Translations under genes and position numbers: made by a program
Notes under the pieces: generated by a model
What the model was told of the DNA's origin: nothing
The model's input: the letters and a program-made list of their open reading frames with translations, nothing else
Databases searched by the model: none
Origin: UBA2336 sp964538575
GTDB lineage: Bacteria; Bacteroidota; Bacteroidia; Cytophagales; Cyclobacteriaceae
NCBI GenBank assembly: GCA_964538575.1
Contig: CAZIGG010000048.1
Location: 1 to 21,501 of the forward strand
Direction of reading: 5' to 3'
Length of the DNA: 21,501 nucleotides
In this document: positions 1 through 8,074 of the stretch, piece after piece
Layout: each line of letters opens with the position of its first letter
Position numbering within the stretch: position 1 is the stretch's first letter

Positions 1-227
1 TATTCAGGCTGATCCGGGAAACCAGCGGAACCGATTGGAAAGAGATGTATAAAGTTTTTAACATGGGCCATCGCATGGAAGTTTATCTTTCCGAACAATA
101 TGCTCAACAGGTGATCGACATCGCAACCTGCTTCAACATCGAGGCAAGGGTTATTGGTCGCGTGGAGGCTGCTGCTGTAAAACAGGTTACGGTAAAAGGT
201 GCGCACGGCACGTTTGAATACGTGTAA
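1..227 (+). CDS. purM: PurM, AIR synthase (3' end only)
   Basis: This is the C-terminal end of phosphoribosylformylglycinamidine cyclo-ligase, which closes the imidazole ring of aminoimidazole ribotide in cytoplasmic purine synthesis. The frame is open from base 3 (first residues FRLIRETSG), so the gene begins upstream of the window and ends with TAA at 225-227. The segment FNMGHRMEVY followed by an IIGRVE-like stretch (ARVIGRVEAA) and a final G-T-F-E-Y is the usual PurM ending. The apparent ATG at 45 is internal (the Met of KEMYKVFN), not a start. It converges on the glycosyltransferase gene with only 16 bases between the stop codons. The family call comes from recognising these C-terminal motifs; the catalytic part is not visible here. 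Confidence 0.88.
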   Translation, partial: FRLIRETSGTDWKEMYKVFNMGHRMEVYLSEQYAQQVIDIATCFNIEARVIGRVEAAAVKQVTVKGAHGTFEYV

Positions 228-243
228 ATCGAGTGGCAGCTTA

Positions 244-1041
244 TTACTGAATACGCTTCTTTAATTCAACCACATACTTTTCCATAATGGTGTCGTGTTT
301 GATTTCATTTTTGTCATGCTTGTCAAAGTAGCCCAGCCCGCGCATCCTGTTAGCCTTCCTCGCCCTTCCGCGGCTGCGCTTTTCTAAAAATTCTTCATAG
401 CTTTTTATGGCATAATGATTGACCCGGATTTGGCTGGTAACGGGCGGGCGCTTCCAAAATGACTTCACTACCCATTTTCCGTCTGAATTAACATACTTAC
501 CAAAAATTACCGGCCTGTGTGCGGAGAAGAACGACAATACCCGTCTGGGATTTACAATTGTTTTTACATGACGGTTCAGCGGTTCGTCCGGCAACGAATG
601 GTCGAGGAACCGTTCCATGACGAACCCCTCGGTACGTGTTTTCGCACCGCTGCTGCCATACACAATCCAGTTGATTTGTACGCCTGAAAATTTACCCAGG
701 CTCTGCAGATATTCCGGGATTGTTTTGTGTTCTACCGGAACAATAAATTCATCGATATCGATAAAGGCAATATACCGCGCATCGCGCTTATGTTTTTTGA
801 CACAGTCCCGGTATGCCTTTACCTGCATTTTTTTTCCGGGATAGAACGTGTATTCCACCAACCCTCTATCAACATACGGCTGCAGTACATCCTTTGTATT
901 ATCCGTACTTTCATTATCGTAGAGGTAAAACTTCTCCACGCCCAGCATGCTGTGGTATTCAATCCATTCCTGTAAATACCGGCCTTCGTTTTTTGCAATG
1001 GCACACATGGCCAGATAAAACGGATATTTCTTCTTTATCAT
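244..1041 (-). CDS. GT92-like / family 2 glycosyltransferase
   Basis: A 265-residue cytoplasmic protein resembling the glycosyltransferase 92 / Glyco_tranf_2_4 group, probably transferring a sugar to a surface polysaccharide or glycan. The N-terminus has AMCAIAKNEGRYLQEWIEYH followed by a YLYDNESTDNT stretch, the nucleotide-sugar side of a GT-A fold. DIDEF at about residues 95-99 supplies the DxD metal site, and VNHYAIKSYEEFLEK near the C-terminus is typical of the family. There is no signal peptide or membrane span. I chose the ATG at 1041 because it is preceded by GGAAG at a suitable distance; a TTG at 1068 would add nine unconserved residues. It is transcribed away from the permease and stands alone, with no other polysaccharide genes nearby, so the acceptor cannot be guessed. 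Confidence 0.85.
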   Translation of the reverse strand: MIKKKYPFYLAMCAIAKNEGRYLQEWIEYHSMLGVEKFYLYDNESTDNTKDVLQPYVDRGLVEYTFYPGKKMQVKAYRDCVKKHKRDARYIAFIDIDEFIVPVEHKTIPEYLQSLGKFSGVQINWIVYGSSGAKTRTEGFVMERFLDHSLPDEPLNRHVKTIVNPRRVLSFFSAHRPVIFGKYVNSDGKWVVKSFWKRPPVTSQIRVNHYAIKSYEEFLEKRSRGRARKANRMRGLGYFDKHDKNEIKHDTIMEKYVVELKKRIQ

Positions 1042-1325
1042 TTTTATACTTCCGTGTTCCCTGTTCAATGCCTGAACATACTACGGCCTGAAACTAACTA
1101 AAATAGAATGACCGTTAAATAACTTTTATTTCTTTCCTTTCATTTTTCATGGTCGTTACCCGCTCAAAAATATTGAAGTTCTGCGTGTGTTTTTAGCGGT
1201 TCAGATTATCCCAAAAACGAACACCGCATGGTGTAACCGAACAGCATGAAATGGTAAACCGGGCCAAAAATTCACTATTTTGGCCTGGTACGCATTTCGT
1301 ATCATGCTCCCCAAACCCGATCGCC
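1042..1325. other. Divergent intergenic region, 284 bp
   Basis: No gene is visible here. The stretch must hold the promoters of the glycosyltransferase (-) and the permease (+), but I see no full TTFG-type Bacteroidota promoter (TTTG-N19-21-TAnnTTTG) on either strand. The only structure is a short inverted repeat, GGCCAAAA at 1262-1269 and TTTTGGCC at 1278-1285 (8-bp arms, 8-base loop), which would lie in or near the permease leader. It has no T-tract and could be an operator or chance. Confidence 0.35.
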
Positions 1326-3800
1326 ATGCTGAAATATTACGTCCTGTTGTTTGTGAGGAACCTTCGCAGACAAAAGCTTTTCTCCCTGATCAATTTGCTG
1401 GGATTAACGGTAAGCATCGCGAGTACGCTGCTGATCTATCTCTATGTTCAGCACGAGTTCAGCTACGACAGGTTCCACAAAAAAGCCGGCAATATTTACC
1501 GCATCAATCAAACCTTTATCTGGGGCGATCATGATCCCAACCAGTTTGCATCGTTGGGGCCTGGTGTGGCGTATGCAATTCTCTCCGATGTGCCCGAAGC
1601 TAAGGAAGTGGTTCGCATTCATCCGGCCGGAGATTACATCGTTACACATGCAGCCTCTAAAACGGATATAAAATCTTTCGACCAATCGGGTATACTGGCC
1701 GCTGATTCCAATTTTTTCAGCGTGTTTACTTTTCCGTTGCTCCACGGCAATGAAGTAACCGCCCTGAAGAAACCCGCCTCGGTTGTTCTTACCGAAAAAA
1801 CAGCCGCGAAATATTTCGGAACAACCGAGGCGCTGGGAAAACTCCTGCAGTTTTCAACAATCATTCCTTCCGGGAAAATAGAATTTACCTGCGAGGTAAC
1901 CGGCATTGCGAAAGATATACCGGAAAATTCCTACATCCGGTTCGACATGCTGATGTCGATGAATACGAATCCGCGGGTTGCCAGATCAAACGAGCAATGG
2001 TTCTGGACAACCTTTGAAACCTTTGTGCTGCTGGATGAACATGCATCGCCCGAAACACTGCAAGCCAAGCTCGACTTGCTTCCGCGCAAGTATGCCGGCC
2101 CATGGTTAGAGCGTGCTACCGGACAAACGTTCGATGATTATTTAAAGAGCGGAAAAAACTGGGAACTGTTTGTGCAGCCCCTTACTGCCATTCGTCTGCA
2201 TTCCTCCAATATTTATAATCGCCTGAATGATGTAGGCAACGTTAAAATTGTTTATGTGCTGATCGGTATCATGGTGTTTATTGTGCTGCTTTCGTGCATC
2301 AACTTTATGAACCTCTCCACGGCACAATACCTCCGCAGAATCAAAGAATCGGGTTTGCGGAAAATATTAGGCTCCAGTCAGCGCCAGCTTGCGCTGCATT
2401 TCTTTTCGGAAGCGTTTATGTTTTGCTGTATTGCGGCTGTGATTGGTTTGGGCGTAACACAAATCGTTCTTCCGTTTTACAATCTGTTGGCCGGAACGGA
2501 TTTACGATTGGGCCTCAGCACGGCATCTGAAATTGCGCTGGTACTTGGCGGTTTAATTGTATTGATGAGCCTGCTGTCGGGCAGCTATCCCGCTGTTTTT
2601 CTGAGCCGGCATTCGGCTGTGGAAGCAATAAAAGGAAAGTTGCGAACCGGCAAGCAGGGCAAATTGCTGCGCAACGGGTTGGTAACGTTTCAGTTTTTTA
2701 TTTCCATGACATTAGTTGTTTCCACGCTTGTCGTGTTTCAGCAAATGCGTTTCCTGGCACAAAAGGATATTGGCTTCAACCGGGCAAACCTGATGGTGCT
2801 TAACCGGGTGGAATGGGTAAGCGATGCGGCAGCATTTCAGCATGAATTGGAAACCATTCCCGGTGTAGAGCAGGCTGCATGGAGCAGCTCGGTGCCCCCC
2901 GATTTGTACGATGGCGACTCGTTCAGAAGAGAAGGTTCGGACAACCTGATGCCCATGAATTTTTGCAAAGCTGATGAGGCGTTTGTCAACACCCTGCAAG
3001 TAGACATTATCCTGGGAAGAAATTTTTCAGAAGCAATTCCGGGGGATAAAGAACGCATTATCCTTAACGAAACTGCTGTGAAGTCGTTTGGCTGGAACGT
3101 TGACGAAAGTGTTTTAGGGAAAAAGATCGAATATCCGGGCGGAAGTACCTTCGAAATAGTGGGCGTTGTGCGCGACTATCACTACTGGTCGATACAAAGC
3201 CCTATTCAGCCGATGGCCATTTTTCATAAAGAAGGGCCTATGTATTCCGGGCAAAATCATTTTATTGTGATGCGCGTAAAACCAGGTGATACAGAACACC
3301 TGAAAACCCTGATTGCCGGTGTAACCAAAACCTGGAGCAAATTTGCGGGCGATCACCCGTTTCAATACAGTTTTGTAGACGACTCCTTCAGCCGTGCATT
3401 CCGGTCGGAAGAAAAATTCAGTCAGGGGTTAACACTGTTCGCTGCCCTGGCCATCCTGATTGCCAGCTTTGGGTTGCTGGGTATGATCATTTACACACTT
3501 GAGCAACGGCTCAAAGAAATTGGCATCCGCAAAGTAGTGGGCGCTTCTGTATCGGGTATCTGGCTGCTGATGGTGCGTGAGTATATGTATCTGATTTTCA
3601 TCGCCATTGTGCTAAGTGTGCCCGTGTGTACCTGGCTGCTCAATAACTGGCTGGAAGATTTCAATTATCATACAAAACTATCACCCGTGGCATTTGCCGT
3701 TGCGGGCGGAGGCATATTGCTGATTGCCATCTTAGTTACAAGTTATCACGTACTCAAGGCTGCAAACACAAATCCGGTAAACGTTTTAAAAGACGAATAA
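1326..3800 (+). CDS. FtsX/MacB-type ABC transporter permease
   Basis: An 824-residue inner-membrane permease of the FtsX/MacB group found in many copies in Cytophagales. Layout: RNLRRQKLFSLINLLGL then transmembrane segment 1 (about residues 20-40); a MacB-like periplasmic domain; a first FtsX domain with three spans and the cytoplasmic ESGLRKILGSS motif; a fifth span (FQFFISMTLVVSTLVVF); a second periplasmic domain; and a second FtsX domain with EIGIRKVVGAS and three spans, ending NPVNVLKDE. This duplicated eight-span layout is normal for the subgroup. The ATG at 1326 is chosen because it gives the family's usual MLKYYxxLFxRNLRRQK start; the upstream ATG at 1251 adds 25 unlike residues. No ATP-binding partner is encoded nearby, so a distant ATPase would have to power it. 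The substrate is unknown. The stop codon directly abuts the stop of the next, convergent gene. Confidence 0.88.
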   Translation: MLKYYVLLFVRNLRRQKLFSLINLLGLTVSIASTLLIYLYVQHEFSYDRFHKKAGNIYRINQTFIWGDHDPNQFASLGPGVAYAILSDVPEAKEVVRIHPAGDYIVTHAASKTDIKSFDQSGILAADSNFFSVFTFPLLHGNEVTALKKPASVVLTEKTAAKYFGTTEALGKLLQFSTIIPSGKIEFTCEVTGIAKDIPENSYIRFDMLMSMNTNPRVARSNEQWFWTTFETFVLLDEHASPETLQAKLDLLPRKYAGPWLERATGQTFDDYLKSGKNWELFVQPLTAIRLHSSNIYNRLNDVGNVKIVYVLIGIMVFIVLLSCINFMNLSTAQYLRRIKESGLRKILGSSQRQLALHFFSEAFMFCCIAAVIGLGVTQIVLPFYNLLAGTDLRLGLSTASEIALVLGGLIVLMSLLSGSYPAVFLSRHSAVEAIKGKLRTGKQGKLLRNGLVTFQFFISMTLVVSTLVVFQQMRFLAQKDIGFNRANLMVLNRVEWVSDAAAFQHELETIPGVEQAAWSSSVPPDLYDGDSFRREGSDNLMPMNFCKADEAFVNTLQVDIILGRNFSEAIPGDKERIILNETAVKSFGWNVDESVLGKKIEYPGGSTFEIVGVVRDYHYWSIQSPIQPMAIFHKEGPMYSGQNHFIVMRVKPGDTEHLKTLIAGVTKTWSKFAGDHPFQYSFVDDSFSRAFRSEEKFSQGLTLFAALAILIASFGLLGMIIYTLEQRLKEIGIRKVVGASVSGIWLLMVREYMYLIFIAIVLSVPVCTWLLNNWLEDFNYHTKLSPVAFAVAGGGILLIAILVTSYHVLKAANTNPVNVLKDE

Positions 3801-4322
3801 CTATTTGGGAAGATTAAGGTTGAGCCACTCCTGCTGCGAAGCCGCCTCGCGCTCAGCCACAACCTGCTTTTCAATTTTTTGCTGCGCATTGCGGATGGAT
3901 TTGGTGATAAGCTTAGAGCCGATAACTTCGTTTTCATCCATGCCGAGCTTTTTCATCAACCCGATCGTTTTCTCTCCGCCAAACCACATGAACAATGGTT
4001 CGTCTAATGAAGAGAGTACAGGAGCTTCTTTCAGGTTGAGCAGTTTAAAAAGCGCTATTTCCTTCCGGCACAGCGGATGATGTTCTGCAAAAACAACCAT
4101 CTTATCCTGCAACGGCATTGACGCGGACTGGCTGGCAAGCATCAGATTATTCCCGCTTAAAGAATCCTTCAGGATATTGAATGTTTCCGGGAACCAGCAA
4201 ATAAAAACACAGCCCGGATTTGCGGCAGCCATAGCCGCACATGCCTTATATTTTGCCTCAGCCGACATCCAGACTTTGTCGATAATTTTTGTTTCAGGCT
4301 CTCTTTTGAACAATTCAAACAT
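3801..4322 (-). CDS. Small protein resembling SecA motor domain 2
   Basis: A 173-residue cytoplasmic protein with no signal peptide. By eye, two blocks match the second nucleotide-binding domain (NBD2) of the preprotein translocase ATPase SecA. The N-terminal block is DKVWMSAEAKYKA, followed by a hydrophobic strand (GCVFICWF), as at the start of NBD2 (D-x-V-Y-x-T-x-x-A-K-Y). The C-terminal block, about residues 105-151, runs SLDEPLFMWFGGEKTIGLMK, then KLGMDENEVIG, then ITKSIRNAQQKIE, closely like SecA after its arginine-finger motif (SLED-LMR-FG-ERI, LG, E-x-I, SKSIE-AQ-K-E). The middle of NBD2, including the TNMAGRGTD and RGRSGRQGD motifs needed for ATP hydrolysis, is missing or unrecognisable, so it should not be an ATPase. 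The function is unknown; a regulatory or decoy role in secretion is only a guess. It is divergent from tpx and convergent with the permease. Confidence 0.6.
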   Translation of the reverse strand: MFELFKREPETKIIDKVWMSAEAKYKACAAMAAANPGCVFICWFPETFNILKDSLSGNNLMLASQSASMPLQDKMVVFAEHHPLCRKEIALFKLLNLKEAPVLSSLDEPLFMWFGGEKTIGLMKKLGMDENEVIGSKLITKSIRNAQQKIEKQVVAEREAASQQEWLNLNLPK

Positions 4323-4348
4323 TCCGCTGTTAAATTATCATTCAATAT

Positions 4349-4371
4349 AATTGTAAATAATTTTACCTTTA
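4349..4371 (+). promoter_or_regulatory. Candidate tpx promoter/operator region
   Basis: TACCTTTA at 4364-4371 matches 7 of 8 positions of the Bacteroidota -7 element TAnnTTTG and would start transcription about 12 bases before the tpx ATG. No good -33 element is present at the expected distance. Overlapping it is GTAAA-TAAT-TTTAC (4353-4366), a 5-bp inverted repeat that could bind a regulator but may be chance in AT-rich DNA. Confidence 0.3.
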
Positions 4372-4390
4372 AAGCTTTTAACGCAATTCT

Positions 4391-4888
4391 ATGGCACAAA
4401 CCAAACTTGGCGAACAGTTCGTCAACACCAATGGCAGTCTTCCGGAAGTTAATTCAACCGCACCGGATTTTATTCTAACGGCAACCGACATGAAAGAAAT
4501 CCGCCTGCGCGACTACGCGGGTAAAAATGTCGTGTTAAATATTTTTCCCAGCGTTGACACAAATGTTTGTGCATCCTCCGTTCGGGAGTTTAACAAGCGT
4601 GCTGCATCCCTTCCGGATACCGTAGTGCTGAACATTGCCAAGGATCTTCCGTTTGCCATGAAACGTTTCTGTGCGACCGAAGGCATCAGCAATGTATACC
4701 TCGTTTCCGATTTCAGGAACCTGGGCTTTTCCAAAACATACGGAGTAGAGTTAATCGATTCTTCTTTCGCAGGATTATTCGCGCGTGCAATTGTAGTAAT
4801 TGATAAAAATGGCAAGGTAACACACACCGAACTTGTTCCGCAGATCGGGCAGGAGCCCGATTATGATTCGGCCATCAAAGCTATTTAA
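4391..4888 (+). CDS. tpx: Tpx, atypical 2-Cys thiol peroxidase
   Basis: A 165-residue peroxiredoxin of the Tpx class that reduces hydrogen and alkyl peroxides at the expense of thioredoxin. The thioredoxin fold begins with G-x-LPEVNSTAPDF. The peroxidatic cysteine is Cys60 in SVDTNVCASSVREFN, equivalent to the SLDTxVC motif of E. coli Tpx. The resolving cysteine is Cys94 in KRFCATEGI. The length is normal, both cysteines are present, and the ending (QIGQEPDYDSAI) fits the family. The ATG at 4391 has no clear Shine-Dalgarno sequence, which is common in this phylum. It stands alone, divergent from the SecA-like gene, and ends four bases before a large palindrome that probably terminates its transcript. 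Confidence 0.95.
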   Translation: MAQTKLGEQFVNTNGSLPEVNSTAPDFILTATDMKEIRLRDYAGKNVVLNIFPSVDTNVCASSVREFNKRAASLPDTVVLNIAKDLPFAMKRFCATEGISNVYLVSDFRNLGFSKTYGVELIDSSFAGLFARAIVVIDKNGKVTHTELVPQIGQEPDYDSAIKAI

Positions 4889-4892
4889 GTTA

Positions 4893-4931
4893 TTCAGGTG
4901 TCCTACACCTTGAAGGTGTAGGACACCTGAA
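4893..4931. terminator. 39-nt nested palindrome between convergent genes
   Basis: The 19-base arms at 4893-4911 and 4913-4931 are perfect inverted copies around one central G. Each arm is itself an inverted repeat: AGGTGT at 4896-4901 with ACACCT at 4905-4910, and AGGTGT at 4914-4919 with ACACCT at 4923-4928. It lies 4 bases after the tpx stop and 1 base from the M14 peptidase stop, so it probably ends transcription from both sides. There is no T-tract, so intrinsic termination is not certain, and it could instead be a dispersed REP-like palindrome. Confidence 0.7.
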
Positions 4932-4932
4932 C

Positions 4933-7467
4933 CTATTGCCCGCCCACCAAAAACACCGCGTTCGAGAAAACCATTTTACCGTTCTCCCAGAAGCTCCGGA
5001 ACAGCGGGTTGTCGACAAAATAAATTACCTGGCCCCGGCCTTTTTCTTCCACGCCAAACACTAAGGAGTTATCCAGCTTGCTGTTTGCCCTGAACCCGGT
5101 GAACCCCTGTACGGGTTTTGCTTTTCCTTTTATGATGCCCACATTCCAGCCGTCTTCGATAAACCCAAAGCGCAAACTGTTTTCACGCAATGAATAATAC
5201 GTCTCTCCCAACCCGAACGCCAGCGGGTGCGATTTATCGAGCGTGGTTTTATAAATCGCGCCCGGCATAAATTCGGAAATTGATTTTCGTTCGGCTGCCT
5301 CATACGTTAACAAGCCTTCTTTTTCTTTCCGGGCAGTCTCCAGTTTTTCCATGGCCTTCTTCTCCTCTTCATTGGTGTACAGTTTTAAGCCGAAGCCTTT
5401 CTGATCAACAAATGAGTTTAACGCATTCGCGATCACGATCAGCCTTCCGCCATTGCTCACCCAACTGCTTACATCGCCCAGCGTCTTTTCATCAAACAAC
5501 CGGTAATTGCCTTCCGGAACCACCAGCACATCATACTTGTGAAGCTCAACGGATTTAAAGTAATCTGTTCCGATCTGCGTTACCGGGTAATGCAATTGCT
5601 GCTCAAAGAAATGCCAGATCTCACCCACGGATAAGGAAGAAGTCTGCTCACCCGTAAGCATTGCCACCTTAGGCGCTTTCAGGTACGCCACGTAATCCGA
5701 TCCGAAATCCCTTCCGGCATCAACAAAACCGGTTGTAGTGGTATAAATTTTCCGGTCCATCTGTTTCGCCTGTGTTTGAACCAGGTTATCAAAGTCCTGA
5801 ACGCTTTCGTTGTTGCGCTGTGTAACAATCAATGTTCCGGCATCAAATGCTTCACCCGATACTTTAAACGGCTGGATCGCCAGCCGTACCTTGACTTTTT
5901 TATTCAGCAACGCTGCGAGAAATTCAACATCGCGTAAGCTCTTATATTTAAACATATACGCATACGGTTTTGCGCTGACCGTGGAATTATCCGCTGTTTT
6001 CGGTTGATAAGGTTTGGTTACATTAATTCGCTCATTCAGTGCATAGGCTTTAAGGCCGTAGCTGTACATCAGGTTCCACGCGGTAATGTCGTAGGTTGCG
6101 GAGTCTGGCAATTTCGATTGCGGTTCGAAGAGCGTTGTAATGAATTTCGACTTAGGCTGATACACACTGATCACTAAATCTTCGGCAGTTACGTTAACAT
6201 TCTGAACAGTTTGTGTTGCGTACTCAAACCCGCGCGAAGCTTTTGCTGATCCATGACCGTATTTAATACCATGTTTGTCCATCCAGGAAGCCAGTTGCTT
6301 TATCTTATCCGGACTGTTATCACTTTTAATCACGTACGTTTTATAGGTTGACGAAGGATTGTTCACGCTTTCCTTAAAATATTTTTCAAACTCATCCACA
6401 ACCCGGGTTGCGTTCTGCGCAGTAATTTCCACGGTTGACATGCCGGAGGTGTGATGGTGCATCAGCCGGTCTTTCAGCGTAAGCGGGTCGTCTTCGTTGG
6501 TTGTTATCGTCAGCCCGGCTCTTCCGCTTCCCCCCTGCTCGTACGTCATACCGATTGCTCCGCTATACGTTGGATACGTATCGCCATAGCTGGGATAATA
6601 GAGGTCAAAAATTTCTTTGGTGAAGTACAGCCAGCCTTGCGCGTCAAAATATTTCGCGTGGTTTTTACCAATCATCACCTGGAACTCGCGCTGCCAGGGT
6701 GTGATCACTTCATGAAACGGCTCAACGGCCGGTGCAAAGTAATACGGGTTGTTCGCGCCTTGTTCATGAAAATCAACATGCACATGCGGAAGCCATTCGT
6801 TGTACACTTTTATGCGCTGCTGCGATTCCGCCTGGGTCATCCATGCCCAGTCGCGGTTCAGGTCGAAGAAATAGTGATTCGATCTTCCGCCCGGCCAGGG
6901 TTCACGATGCTCTTTGCCATCGCTATCCGGGTTTGGCGGAAAGTTTCCGTATTGATTATAAAAGTTTGCATACCGGTCGCGTCCGTCCGGATTTATGCAG
7001 GGATCAAGAATGACAACTGTATTCTTCAGCATTTGCTGCGATCGTGTGTTGTTGGGATCAGCCAGCTCATAAAGCGTTTGCATGGATGCTTCCAGGGAAC
7101 TGGCTTCGTTACCGTGAACATTATAGCTTAACCACACCAGCGCAACTTTTGTGGCCAGGGTTCCGCTCTCCATCCCGGCTCTCCGCAAATTATCCAGGCG
7201 GATTTGTTCCAGGTTTTTACTGTTCTCCGGTGATGCCACCGCGGCATAAATTAACGGCCGGTGTTCATACGTTTCTCCATACATGAACAACGACACATTC
7301 GGCATCACGCTGGCCACATGCTGGTAATACTCCACTACGCGATGATGGCGTGTAAAGCGTTCGCCCAGTTCGTACCCTAAAAATTCCTTCGGACTTAAAA
7401 GCTTTTGTTGTGCGGTAGCAGAAACAGAAATAAAAAGAAGCGCGATAAAAAGCCTGAGTCTATTCAT
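4933..7467 (-). CDS. Secreted M14-family zinc carboxypeptidase-like protein
   Basis: An 844-residue exported protein. MNRLRLFIALLFISVSATAQ is a clear signal peptide, which decides the ATG at 7467 over an upstream alternative at 7536. The M14 zinc site is present: HGNE at residues 118-121 and the third ligand His234 in VDFHEQG. NPDGRDR (about 159-165) and FDLNRDW (about 202-208) are the substrate-binding loops, and Glu310 in MTYEQGG is the candidate catalytic glutamate, so the enzyme should be active. The C-terminal part, about residues 598-690, looks like a class I glutamine-amidotransferase-like Rossmann domain (VAMLTGE, then YDVLVVPEGNYR), as in other long Bacteroidota M14 proteins; I see no catalytic cysteine there. 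It probably trims peptides in the periplasm or outside the cell. It is last in a minus-strand run, 73 bases after the DinB-like pseudogene. Confidence 0.9.
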   Translation of the reverse strand: MNRLRLFIALLFISVSATAQQKLLSPKEFLGYELGERFTRHHRVVEYYQHVASVMPNVSLFMYGETYEHRPLIYAAVASPENSKNLEQIRLDNLRRAGMESGTLATKVALVWLSYNVHGNEASSLEASMQTLYELADPNNTRSQQMLKNTVVILDPCINPDGRDRYANFYNQYGNFPPNPDSDGKEHREPWPGGRSNHYFFDLNRDWAWMTQAESQQRIKVYNEWLPHVHVDFHEQGANNPYYFAPAVEPFHEVITPWQREFQVMIGKNHAKYFDAQGWLYFTKEIFDLYYPSYGDTYPTYSGAIGMTYEQGGSGRAGLTITTNEDDPLTLKDRLMHHHTSGMSTVEITAQNATRVVDEFEKYFKESVNNPSSTYKTYVIKSDNSPDKIKQLASWMDKHGIKYGHGSAKASRGFEYATQTVQNVNVTAEDLVISVYQPKSKFITTLFEPQSKLPDSATYDITAWNLMYSYGLKAYALNERINVTKPYQPKTADNSTVSAKPYAYMFKYKSLRDVEFLAALLNKKVKVRLAIQPFKVSGEAFDAGTLIVTQRNNESVQDFDNLVQTQAKQMDRKIYTTTTGFVDAGRDFGSDYVAYLKAPKVAMLTGEQTSSLSVGEIWHFFEQQLHYPVTQIGTDYFKSVELHKYDVLVVPEGNYRLFDEKTLGDVSSWVSNGGRLIVIANALNSFVDQKGFGLKLYTNEEEKKAMEKLETARKEKEGLLTYEAAERKSISEFMPGAIYKTTLDKSHPLAFGLGETYYSLRENSLRFGFIEDGWNVGIIKGKAKPVQGFTGFRANSKLDNSLVFGVEEKGRGQVIYFVDNPLFRSFWENGKMVFSNAVFLVGGQ

Positions 7468-7540
7468 GGAGGATAGGGTTAAAAACGAAAGATAGTTCAG
7501 CAAGCCAATAAAACCTTGCAAAATATTTACAGGCATCGGA

Positions 7541-8065
7541 TTAACGGTTTAAGAGGCGATGGATCTGGGGCAGGTGGTGATTGATGTGTTCATACATGAA
7601 TTTCAGAGCCTGTTCAGCGTTCAGCATCCCGGCTATGGGATGCTTAAAGATGAGCCTGCGGTAATGCTTAGAGGGAATGCTTTCAAGAAATTGTTTCAGG
7701 TCATTTCTGGATTTATCCCAATCTCGTATTACTTCTTCAGCGGGAAGAGCTTCGGGTGTGTTTTCAACAATTACAGCAGGCGCCTAGTACCGGAATGGAA
7801 CGCGCTGCGAAATTTTAAGAATACCCGATACAATCACCTGCTTAAGCCCGGAGTCCGGAAGAGTTTCGATGCCTAACGATTTTTTCTTCATATAACCGAC
7901 AGAAAGTCTTTCTGAAGTAAGCAGGTGCATTACGATTTGGGCAATGGACCATTTGCCCTTCGGGGCAGTTGCGTAAACGTCTTCCGGCAGATCTTTAATC
8001 CGACCCAGCAATTGCTGACGCTGGCGTTCAAGTTTATCGTAGGCTTCTTGAAAATGTGAATGCAC
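7541..8065 (-). pseudogene. DinB-like gene interrupted by one in-frame TAG
   Basis: Reading from a GTG at 8065, 93 codons encode the first half of a DinB/YfiT-type four-helix-bundle protein (KWSIAQIVMHLLTSERL, with His47 as the first metal ligand). A TAG at 7784-7786 stops the frame after RVPFRY. The same frame then stays open for 80 more codons to TAA at 7541-7543, giving APAVIVENTPEALP and, near the end, MYEHINHHLPQIHRLL with His160 and His164 as the remaining DinB ligands. The total, about 174 codons, is a normal family length. No frameshift is needed; one AAG or AAA to TAG change (relatives commonly have Lys here) would explain it. DinB-type proteins are metal-dependent enzymes, often thiol transferases; a truncated product would lack two ligands. 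The start is 9 bases after the kinase stop, so the genes are probably co-transcribed. Confidence 0.85.
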
Positions 8066-8074
8066 GGAGGAAGT

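Noticed and set aside
45..227. A separate 60-residue small protein gene at the window start.
   Set aside because: The frame is open to the window edge and the sequence is the C-terminus of PurM; the ATG is internal.
6451..7131. A 226-codon plus-strand open frame opposite the M14 peptidase gene.
   Set aside because: It lies wholly antisense to a strongly conserved gene with intact zinc motifs, has no recognisable domain and no start signal; it is a by-product of codon bias.
7541..7786. UAG reassignment or pyrrolysine-type coding in the DinB-like gene.
   Set aside because: An RF1 gene is present and genuine genes here (M14 peptidase, TPR protein, nitroreductase, SecA-like protein) end in TAG, so UAG works as a stop. 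Local readthrough cannot be excluded.
7559..7876. A 105-codon plus-strand open frame spanning the 3' half of the DinB-like gene.
   Set aside because: The minus strand reads as a coherent DinB C-terminus through the same bases, so the plus-strand frame is a shadow.
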